From: an uncultured Bacillota bacterium
GTDB lineage: Bacteria; Bacillota_I; Bacilli_A; Erysipelotrichales; Erysipelotrichaceae
DNA: 64,000 bases
Assembly (NCBI GenBank): GCA_937919165.1
Contig: CALFPO010000063.1
Coordinates: 1-64,000 of the forward strand
Direction: 5' to 3'
A program made the position numbers and the translations under genes. Under the pieces are notes generated by a model. It ran no database searches, was not told the origin of the DNA, and was given only the letters and a program-made list of their open reading frames with translations. Shown one piece after another: positions 10,616-17,401 of this stretch (position 1 is the first letter of the stretch; every line of letters begins with the position of its first letter).

Positions 10616-11328
10616 TCTTTCTCTCCCAGATAGTCTCTAAGCAGATCGGTGTTGCATGGCATCAGACTTTCATTGCCGTTATAGGTGATGGTCGAATAGG
10701 TCAAATCAATCGAATACTCGCTGTTCTTGCCTGTCGCATGACCGACGATGTTCTCGAATGTGTAGGTCTTGGTCTTATAGTCAAACAGCTGGATCCAGTT
10801 GTTGTATTCCACGACCGCAAACGACAAAGGCGTCACATTGACCTTTTTGTCATTGAAATAAATTGTCATATTCTCTAAGAACACATATGTATTATGTCCA
10901 TCATAAAGGAAACCTTTCTGGTTCTCCTTTCTGGTGCTGTTTTTAGAGAAGGTGGCAAAATCTGTTTCAGGATTGTATTCGATGTTAACGAAAGAAGGTA
11001 TTCTATATTTCTCAAACTTATCGTCAAAAGATGGATAATAGTAGATCATCTTGTTCAATGTGACGATCTGGTTGTCATCAAAGAAGGCTGGCAAGCCGCC
11101 TATCTCAAGCTGCTTCTTGTTGCCAAGCAGAAGGGTTGCCTTTTCGTTTGAATCGATCTTGACCTTCGAACCTTTGCCTATCTCATATTCCATGCCATTG
11201 ATATAGTATGAGGCATCCTTCTTGAAGGTATAGGAATTGAGGTTATCCAAAAAGATGATAGATAGACCTATGCATATAAGTACAGACAGCAGGACAATGA
11301 TCTTTATTCTCTTCTTAATTGTTTGCAT
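10612..11328 (-). CDS. Membrane-anchored extracellular protein of the ATPase operon (238 aa)
   Basis: I do not recognise a named family. Residues 1-28 contain a basic start and one hydrophobic segment (IIVLLSVLICIGLSIIFLD) with no clear cleavage site, so an N-terminally anchored outside-facing protein is likely. The rest is beta-rich with many Tyr, Asn and Asp residues. By eye the ectodomain resembles the membrane-proximal regions of the 2450-aa, 595-aa and giant proteins of this operon, but it lacks their long repeat tails, so it may be a minimal adaptor. It starts inside the upstream membrane gene (14-nt overlap) and ends in an ATGA overlap with the giant gene, so translation is probably coupled. 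Confidence 0.85.
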   Translation of the reverse strand: MQTIKKRIKIIVLLSVLICIGLSIIFLDNLNSYTFKKDASYYINGMEYEIGKGSKVKIDSNEKATLLLGNKKQLEIGGLPAFFDDNQIVTLNKMIYYYPSFDDKFEKYRIPSFVNIEYNPETDFATFSKNSTRKENQKGFLYDGHNTYVFLENMTIYFNDKKVNVTPLSFAVVEYNNWIQLFDYKTKTYTFENIVGHATGKNSEYSIDLTYSTITYNGNESLMPCNTDLLRDYLGEKE

Positions 11329-11827
11329 TCAGTATACCCTCATATGCATTAAGAAGCTGCAATAACGAATATAGCACACAGAAAATTCCGATCATGATCA
11401 GCATCACGAATATGATCGTCAAGGATTCGATTGTCTGATAGTAGTTCAACAAAGAACTTTGGACATACAGCAGCACAAATATCGCAAGGCTGTTCAGAAG
11501 GTTGATAAAGAAGCCTTTGAGATCTCTGTTCAGAATGAATATCGCCAGCGAAAACAGACATAGTATGACCAGATAGCCGACATTTATGTTCCTGCAGACT
11601 ATGGCGCTTGCCAGCACAAAGCACGCTCTTCCCATCAGCAACGCAAACTCGATTGCCTGCTTCTTCGACAGGTCATACATCAAGGCAAAAGGAACGATCC
11701 CCTTCGTCTTCCAGGAGAATCTTGTCGTCAGTGCCCAAAGAATTGCGCAAAACAAAACGATGATTATGCAGTATATTACGATAACCCATCTATAGTTAAT
11801 AATTTCATCTATAACATCTCTAATCAT
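11315..11827 (-). CDS. Five-TM membrane protein of the ATPase operon (170 aa)
   Basis: Unrecognised integral membrane protein. Five hydrophobic segments are visible, starting near residues 13, 57, 83, 108 and 135. The second carries an Arg inside the hydrophobic stretch (LMGRACFVL). The operon has no recognisable AtpB (a subunit), and this is its only other polytopic protein, so it could fill a membrane-platform role. I see no a-subunit signature and do not claim homology. It overlaps the epsilon-like gene by 8 nt and the next gene by 14 nt. Confidence 0.85.
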   Translation of the reverse strand: MIRDVIDEIINYRWVIVIYCIIIVLFCAILWALTTRFSWKTKGIVPFALMYDLSKKQAIEFALLMGRACFVLASAIVCRNINVGYLVILCLFSLAIFILNRDLKGFFINLLNSLAIFVLLYVQSSLLNYYQTIESLTIIFVMLIMIGIFCVLYSLLQLLNAYEGILNANN

Positions 11828-12071
11828 CTGTCTTTATCAATAGCTCGAAATTGTTGTGGGAATGCTTATAGAAACCGGTCATATTGTCTATGACCTTTTC
11901 TCCTTTATCTGATACGAAGATGATGTCTCCATCTATCTCGCCTATTACAGGTATATAGTCTTCCATGATCAAAAGATTGTAGGTCTTGGATACAATCTTG
12001 ATGGCGCTTAGATTCTGCATATGCTGATAGCCATCCAGCAACGAATATATTTTTGCGTTGATCTTTCCCAT
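11820..12071 (-). CDS. F1-ATPase epsilon-like subunit (83 aa)
   Basis: The protein resembles the N-terminal beta-sandwich of F1 epsilon (AtpC). The segment YNLLIMEDYIPVIGEIDGD corresponds to the epsilon region that normally reads like a pathogen-free 'P-x-H-A-P-L-L-G-x-I' pattern. At 83 aa it is shorter than the usual 130-140 aa and lacks the C-terminal helical hairpin that inhibits ATP hydrolysis in many bacteria, so the complex may hydrolyse ATP without that brake (inference). The start shares bases with the beta-like stop (TAATG). Its place directly after the beta-like gene matches canonical atpD-atpC order. Confidence 0.75.
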   Translation of the reverse strand: MGKINAKIYSLLDGYQHMQNLSAIKIVSKTYNLLIMEDYIPVIGEIDGDIIFVSDKGEKVIDNMTGFYKHSHNNFELLIKTDD

Positions 12072-13531
12072 TACTTACCGTATGCTCCTATGAATGCGAA
12101 TCTTGATTCAGGAATAGTATCGTAGTCGCCGCTGAGGATGTGCTCGACATCCGCAAGGACATCCTTGATGTCTACCAGTTCGCCCTTGATGCCTGTATAG
12201 TTCTCGGCAACAAACATTGGCTGAGTGAAATAGTACATCAGCTTTCTTGATCTATAGAAGATAGCCTGGTCCTGCGCAGACAATTCGTCAATACCAAGTA
12301 CCGCAATGATCTCTTCCAGTTCGTAGTATCTTGCCAGATACTGCAATGATTTCTTGACCAGATCATAATGTTTCTGTCCGATCACATCAGCATCGATAAG
12401 CTTGCTGGTGGTCTTGAAGACATCGATGGCTGGATAGAAGCCTTTTTCAGCCTGTTTTCTGTCCAGAACGACCTGTCCATCCAGGTGGCTCGAAATGGCT
12501 CTTACAGCCTCATCATAGATATCATCGGCTGGAATGTAGATGGCCTGGAAGGAAGTGATTGAACCTTTGTCGGTGGAGTTGATTCTTTCCTCGACGGTCG
12601 CGATATCAGAAAGCATCTGCGAAGGGTAGCCGTTCTCGACCGACATATAGCCAAGTTCAGAAGATATTTCGCTGGATGCCTGGATGAATCTATAGATGTT
12701 GTCGATGAATACCAGCACATCCTGATTCTTCTGGTCACGCAGGTATTCTGCCAGGGTCAATCCGGAGAAGATCGCTTTCGATCTGGATGTAGGCGATTCG
12801 CCCATCTGACCAAATACCATGGACATCTTATCCAGCAGCTTTCCTTCTTTCATTTCCTGATACAGTTCCTGTCCTTCTCTTGAACGTTCGCCGACACCGA
12901 CGAAGACAGAATTGGAATTCAGTTTTGTGTAGACGTTGTGGATCAGTTCCTTGATCAGTACGGTCTTGCCGACACCGGCACCGCCAAGCAGACCCATCTT
13001 GAAGCCTTTTCTCATTGGCGCAAAGAAGTCCAGAACCTTGATGCCTGTCCACATGATGCCGCCATTGATGGTAACTTCATTGAGGCTCAGGTTGCAGTCA
13101 TATATGTTTCTCTTCTTGACGATGTTGATGCCTGTATTGTCGATGCTCTGGCCGAATGACGAGAACATATGTCCGAGTATCTTGTCGTCATATGGCATCG
13201 ATACGCCACCCACAACCTTATGGAGGTCCATGCCTCTTTTTAGACCATTGGTCATGCCGAAACAGATGGCAGTCGCAATCGATCCCTTGATCTCTTCTAT
13301 CTCAAACTGATATAGCTTGTCGTCGATCTTTGTGCATACGACATCATGAACCGAAACATCCGCGTCCGCCAAAAGGATTTCAATCTTTATTGATGAAATT
13401 GATGTTATCTTGCCGATTACGCCGTTTCCTATCTGGATGTTCTGTTCCTGTTTTGCTTTGACATTCAGGTCTGGTTCCATGCCTGTAATGAAGTTCAATG
13501 CAGGATTGTTTTTGTCGATAATCTCAGTCAT
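12071..13531 (-). CDS. F1-ATPase beta-like catalytic subunit (486 aa)
   Basis: Clear relative of AtpD. The P-loop GGAGVGKT is at residues 183-190, the catalytic-Glu motif GERSREG at 214-220, and Walker B (VLVFIDN) near 272-278. The DELSEED lever region is present as DELSAQD near the C-terminus. These residues predict a working ATPase. The N-terminal barrel is divergent, and overall identity to housekeeping AtpD appears low, which fits a paralogue with a different job. A strong Shine-Dalgarno (AAGGAGGA) lies at about 13540-13547, and the start overlaps the ParA stop (TGATG). A housekeeping AtpD role is unlikely because the operon lacks AtpB and has a defective c-like subunit. Confidence 0.92.
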   Translation of the reverse strand: MTEIIDKNNPALNFITGMEPDLNVKAKQEQNIQIGNGVIGKITSISSIKIEILLADADVSVHDVVCTKIDDKLYQFEIEEIKGSIATAICFGMTNGLKRGMDLHKVVGGVSMPYDDKILGHMFSSFGQSIDNTGINIVKKRNIYDCNLSLNEVTINGGIMWTGIKVLDFFAPMRKGFKMGLLGGAGVGKTVLIKELIHNVYTKLNSNSVFVGVGERSREGQELYQEMKEGKLLDKMSMVFGQMGESPTSRSKAIFSGLTLAEYLRDQKNQDVLVFIDNIYRFIQASSEISSELGYMSVENGYPSQMLSDIATVEERINSTDKGSITSFQAIYIPADDIYDEAVRAISSHLDGQVVLDRKQAEKGFYPAIDVFKTTSKLIDADVIGQKHYDLVKKSLQYLARYYELEEIIAVLGIDELSAQDQAIFYRSRKLMYYFTQPMFVAENYTGIKGELVDIKDVLADVEHILSGDYDTIPESRFAFIGAYGK

Positions 13532-14298
13532 CAGTTCTGTCCTCCTTTCGCTTTCCTTGCTAGATATTTCGCAAATACCTTATAACTTTCACATGCCTTG
13601 CTTTCTGGCGCATAGTCCAATAGGCTCTTGGAATATACCAGCGATTCTCTTACCTCAACCGCTTCAGCGATTATTGCCGGGAATAGATCAATTCCTAGCT
13701 TCTTGCACAGGTTATAGATCAAGGCATATACCTTCTTGTCGAAATCGAAGTTATATCTTGTAAGCAGTACACCATAGATCTGCAGATCAGGATTGGTGTA
13801 TGTCTTTACAGCCTTGTATGTCTCATAGATCTGCTTGATGCCTTCCAGCGAGAAGATATCAGCTGCTGCCGGAATCACAAATCCATCAGACGCCGTCAGA
13901 AGGCCAACGGTCAAGATGCCCAAAGCCGGAGGCGAATCAATGAAGATGAAATCGTATTTCTCCTTCAATGGAGCGATGACTTCCTTCAGTCTGTATTCGC
14001 GTGCCTTGCCATTGAAACGCTTCTCGTAAGAGGCGAGGTTTCCGTTGGATGTCAGGATATCACCATACTTGCAGTGCTGGATGATATGTTCTGCATCGCA
14101 GTTTCCCAACATGGCATCCAGAATGGAATAAGCCTTCATATCAGCCTTCATCAGACTGGACAGGCTGCATTGCGGATCCATGTCTATCGCAAGCACTCTG
14201 CAGTTTGCGGACTTGAAAATCGAACACAACTCAAAAGTTGTGGTTGTCTTTCCAACTCCACCTTTCTGATTAATAATCGCAATAACCTTAGCTGCCAC
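13531..14298 (-). CDS. ParA/MinD-type ATPase inserted in the F1-like operon (255 aa)
   Basis: ParA/Soj-family P-loop ATPase. The deviant Walker A KGGVGKT lies at residues 12-18 with the signature Lys, followed by IDMDPQCSL (Walker A') and FIFIDSPPALG (Walker B). These proteins dimerise with ATP and position plasmids, chromosomes or protein complexes such as chemoreceptor arrays and carboxysomes. No ParB or parS is visible, so positioning or assembly of the surface ATPase complex is a reasonable inference. The best start is GTG at 14298, inside the last codons of the gamma-like gene. An insertion between gamma and beta is not part of canonical atp operons. Confidence 0.92.
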   Translation of the reverse strand: MAAKVIAIINQKGGVGKTTTTFELCSIFKSANCRVLAIDMDPQCSLSSLMKADMKAYSILDAMLGNCDAEHIIQHCKYGDILTSNGNLASYEKRFNGKAREYRLKEVIAPLKEKYDFIFIDSPPALGILTVGLLTASDGFVIPAAADIFSLEGIKQIYETYKAVKTYTNPDLQIYGVLLTRYNFDFDKKVYALIYNLCKKLGIDLFPAIIAEAVEVRESLVYSKSLLDYAPESKACESYKVFAKYLARKAKGGQN

Positions 14299-15082
14299 TT
14301 TCCATCATCTTTCTAGATCTGCGTTTCACATATCTCTCTATATTCTTCGCCGAAGCGATCATCATCTTGTTCTTTCTTTCAGTCTGGACATTCTCTTCCT
14401 CAATCTCCTCAATCTTCTTGAGTGATTCATTGGTTGAGTTCTGTCTCATGACATTCTCGGAAGCGAATGAATTCTTGATCAGGATCTGCAGCTCATAATC
14501 GACGTATGTACAGATCATGCTCAGTATCAGTTCGCCTATATCGTTTTCGGATACATAGTCTTCAGTATAGTTGACTCTCTTGGCATCGCTTAGCTCAAAA
14601 GGATAGATCCTTTTCTTCAGCCAGTTGATGTTTGTGATGTTTTCATAGTTGTTGTAGAAGACATTGATTTCGGAATACATGTTGTTCTTGATGCCGTTCT
14701 GAATCAGGTCAGAAACGACTTTCGGATTCTGTGTATATTCATCCTTGGTGATAGCCAGCTTCACATTATCGACATTCTTGTTGATCTTCTTGCCGATGAT
14801 GATCTTTTCTGAATCATCTTTCTTTATTGAGCTGTTGATCACGTAGTTGTATGAACCGCAAAAGCCCAAGTCAGATCCTATGAATACATTCAAAGCCGGC
14901 TTGTCTTTTGGTGCTCTTAGAATTGCCTTGTCCAAAATGATATTTCGGTTGTTGGTAAGCGAATCGATCATATTTCTCAATTCGGTCTCGACCTCGAAAT
15001 ACTTTTCGGCCTCTCTTCTTGCCTTATCGACGCGCAAGAGGGAGTGGAAATTCATTACTTTAACTACGTTCTTGACTCTCAT
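14288..15082 (-). CDS. F1-ATPase gamma-like central-stalk subunit (264 aa)
   Basis: Divergent relative of AtpG. The N-terminal helix (NVVKVMNFHSLLRVDKARRE) matches the place of the gamma helix that rotates inside the hexamer. SDLGFCGSYN at 70-79 corresponds to the conserved gamma motif SDRGLCG-x-N. Near the C-terminus, SFASENVMRQN parallels the gamma motif around SLASEH-x-AR-x-MAM. Length is near normal (about 285 aa). It begins 2 nt after the alpha-like stop, as in canonical atpA-atpG order. With intact ends and core motifs, it probably still works as a rotor shaft. Confidence 0.85.
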   Translation of the reverse strand: MRVKNVVKVMNFHSLLRVDKARREAEKYFEVETELRNMIDSLTNNRNIILDKAILRAPKDKPALNVFIGSDLGFCGSYNYVINSSIKKDDSEKIIIGKKINKNVDNVKLAITKDEYTQNPKVVSDLIQNGIKNNMYSEINVFYNNYENITNINWLKKRIYPFELSDAKRVNYTEDYVSENDIGELILSMICTYVDYELQILIKNSFASENVMRQNSTNESLKKIEEIEEENVQTERKNKMMIASAKNIERYVKRRSRKMMESGS

Positions 15083-15084
15083 GA

Positions 15085-16401
15085 TTAATCTGCTAAATTC
15101 TCAAATGTTCTTATAATCTCTTCTTCGTCTTTCTTCTCGAACTTGTATTGGTTCAAGCAATCCAGTATCTTTTCGCCTTTTTCCAGCAATTCTCTCATTT
15201 CATCGGACATCTCATCCTTGTTGGCAAGCTCATAGACATCACGCTTTTCCATATAGGCCAATAGTTCTCTTCTGATCTTTGAACCAAGCTTGGATATCTT
15301 CTTTGACTGAACAGCACCGCCAAGTCTGGATACGGACAGACCATAATCGATGGCTGGCCTCATGCCCTTATCGAAGTTCTTCTTGGAAAGAACTATCTGT
15401 CCATCTGTGATGGAAATGATGTTTGTGGAAATATAGTCGGTAATATCTGCCGTCTTTGTCTCAACAATCGGCAAGATTGTGATGGAACCGCCGTTGATGT
15501 GCTGACAGCCCTTTTCCAGCAGTCTTGCATGAGTATAGAAGATGTCGGAAGGATATGCCTCTCTGCCTGGAGCCTTATCCATCATCAGCGATATCTCTCT
15601 ATATGCATCCGCATGTCTCTTCAGGTCATCGATGATGACAAGAACGTCTTTTCTTTGCTTCAGATAGTATTCCGCAATGCCCAATGCTGCATATGGCGTC
15701 AATGAGAGAACTGGTGTAAGTTCGTCATTCAAGGCACAGATGATGATGGTGTTGCCCATAGCTCCATGCTTGGTCAATTCATATTCGACTTCTCTGATCT
15801 CTTTCTTGGTCTTGCCGACAGCGCAGTAGATGCAGATTGTGCCATCACCCACAAGCGAGGCAATTGTATCTAGCGCAATCTGGGTCTTGCCTATCTTCTT
15901 GTCGCCAATGATCAGCTGTCTTTGGCCTTTGCCGATTGGATACAATAGGTCAATTCCCGCAATTCCGGTATATAGCGGTCTGCAGACAGCGCTTCTGTCC
16001 ATGATTGGTGTTGTTTCGCTCTCAAGAGGTATATCGACAAGCTCATCGAATTCCATATCCTTGATCTTGTCTTTGCCGAACATGTCGATGATCTTGCCAA
16101 GCGAATACCTGGAGAACTTTGCGGAGAATTCCTTGCCGGTAGCGACAACTTCGTCACCGATATGGATTTCGCCGTTCTTCTTTGTGACGATTACATTTAT
16201 ATAGTTTGTAGCTATGCCGCCGACGTAGCCGATTGAAGTGCCGTTGACGATGACTTCCTCAAAAAAGGCAGCTTCGTCCAAGCCGCTAACCTGCAGTACA
16301 TAATTCTGGATCTTGTTTACTCTACCGATAGAGTAGACATTCACCTTTCTTTTTATATCGCTTATCTTTTGATTAATTAGATCATTGGTATTTTTCGACA
16401 T
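15085..16401 (-). CDS. F1-ATPase alpha-like subunit (438 aa)
   Basis: Relative of AtpA. The P-loop GDKKIGKT is at 166-173, FYTHARLLEKG near 288-298, and the arginine-finger region GLSVSRLGGA has Arg359, the residue that completes the beta catalytic site. The protein is about 60 residues shorter than AtpA, mostly in the C-terminal helical domain, and ends soon after the helices that follow the core. A good ribosome site (GGGAGG) precedes the ATG. The intact Arg finger, with the intact beta motifs, argues for an active hexamer. Confidence 0.92.
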   Translation of the reverse strand: MSKNTNDLINQKISDIKRKVNVYSIGRVNKIQNYVLQVSGLDEAAFFEEVIVNGTSIGYVGGIATNYINVIVTKKNGEIHIGDEVVATGKEFSAKFSRYSLGKIIDMFGKDKIKDMEFDELVDIPLESETTPIMDRSAVCRPLYTGIAGIDLLYPIGKGQRQLIIGDKKIGKTQIALDTIASLVGDGTICIYCAVGKTKKEIREVEYELTKHGAMGNTIIICALNDELTPVLSLTPYAALGIAEYYLKQRKDVLVIIDDLKRHADAYREISLMMDKAPGREAYPSDIFYTHARLLEKGCQHINGGSITILPIVETKTADITDYISTNIISITDGQIVLSKKNFDKGMRPAIDYGLSVSRLGGAVQSKKISKLGSKIRRELLAYMEKRDVYELANKDEMSDEMRELLEKGEKILDCLNQYKFEKKDEEEIIRTFENLAD

Positions 16402-16412
16402 AATTAACCTCC

Positions 16413-17126
16413 CTATAGACTGTAATCATAAAGCTTATCTTTATGGACTATCTTGATGCCTTCTGTAATCTCTTCATCATGGATGGTGACGATCTTCTTG
16501 TCTTCATCATCGAAGTTGTCCTGTTTCCATCCTGTCTTGACATAGAAATTAGGATCTTCTTTCTTGGCTGCACGCTTAACATAATCAGAGAAATCGATTA
16601 TGTTGAACTCGCCATTTATCGTTGATAGATAATCGTTCAAGATGGTCAGTTGGCCTTCCGTAAACGTTTCGCGCAATATCGCTTTCTGGCTATCAGGTTC
16701 CAATGTGCTAAGATTGTATACCGTATCGAAATCAAGCGCCTTGCATAATTCGATGGCTGTGCTGTCTGATTTATCGTCAGCCTTGTTGTCATCAACCACC
16801 TTTTCCAGAACCTCTTCCTTATCGAAAGACATGTTCTGCTTGATTGTCTTGTACTCTTCCTTGAAATCTTTCTTGTAGGAAGGATTTTCGACTTCAGGTG
16901 AAACAAGATATACTGGCTTCTCTTTCACAACAACGGTATTGGCTTTATTTCCTTCGGCAACATATTCGTTTTCATCCATCTGCCCAGAAACATAAAAGTC
17001 GCTGCTTTTATCCAAAAAGTATTTCCTTATCTTGTCATTCACTCTTTCCCAGCATCTTATGATTGCATAAACCATGAAGGAGTTAATAACAAACATCACC
17101 AATACAATCGCTATTATTCCAGCCAT
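16413..17126 (-). CDS. Membrane protein resembling a b-delta stator fusion (237 aa)
   Basis: Start chosen at ATG 17126; a TTG three bases upstream is less likely. Residues 1-22 are a single TM helix followed by a charged segment, the layout of subunit b. The C-terminus (ITEGIKIVHKDKLYDYSL) resembles the delta/OSCP end, where a Gly-Gly-Ile strand is followed by D-x-x-x-D-x-S-L. Between them lie acidic, partly helical segments. Its place between the c-like and alpha-like genes is that of atpF-atpH. Fused b-delta proteins are known in mycobacteria. The assignment rests on position and a short motif, so it is tentative. The gene follows the c-like stop by 7 nt. Confidence 0.6.
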   Translation of the reverse strand: MAGIIAIVLVMFVINSFMVYAIIRCWERVNDKIRKYFLDKSSDFYVSGQMDENEYVAEGNKANTVVVKEKPVYLVSPEVENPSYKKDFKEEYKTIKQNMSFDKEEVLEKVVDDNKADDKSDSTAIELCKALDFDTVYNLSTLEPDSQKAILRETFTEGQLTILNDYLSTINGEFNIIDFSDYVKRAAKKEDPNFYVKTGWKQDNFDDEDKKIVTIHDEEITEGIKIVHKDKLYDYSL

Positions 17127-17133
17127 CAATCAC

Positions 17134-17379
17134 CTACACAGTCATTGGATTGAAGAACAGCAATACTATAACCAAAGCTATTAACAACAGAAACAGGATT
17201 GTTAGTGCCAGGATTACGATCATTGAGCTTGAAGTGACATCGCTCTTGGTTTCAGGGTTTCTGCCGACTGCTTCAGCAACCTTAGAGCCCAGAAGGCCTA
17301 AGCCGATGCCGATGCCCAACAGCGCCAATCCCAGCATTGTGCCTATTGCAGATATTGTTGAAGCTAAAACTGTCTCCAT
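17134..17379 (-). CDS. F-type c-ring-like subunit lacking the ion-binding carboxylate (81 aa)
   Basis: Two hydrophobic helices joined by a polar loop, as in AtpE. Helix 1 holds the glycine ladder LGIGIGLGLLG (G22, G24, G26, G28) used for tight ring packing. The loop GRNPE matches the conserved ARQP-type loop. Counting 18 residues from loop Pro42 reaches Thr60, the position of E. coli Asp61; helix 2 (MIVILALTILFLLLIALVIVL) has no Glu or Asp at all. A ring could form, but normal proton or sodium binding is not expected. Strong ribosome site (GGAGGTAATC). The gene is too small and hydrophobic to be an assembly chance match, and its position before atpF/atpA-like genes agrees. Confidence 0.88.
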   Translation of the reverse strand: METVLASTISAIGTMLGLALLGIGIGLGLLGSKVAEAVGRNPETKSDVTSSSMIVILALTILFLLLIALVIVLLFFNPMTV

Positions 17380-17401
17380 ATGATTACCTCCGTTTTACCT
17401 G

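Noticed and set aside
13410..13763. 117-aa plus-strand open frame
   Set aside because: Shadow across the beta/ParA junction, with no ribosome site and no family resemblance.
11820..17379. Housekeeping ATP synthase operon
   Set aside because: No AtpB, c-like subunit without carboxylate, short alpha- and epsilon-like proteins, ParA insertion and linkage to giant surface proteins.
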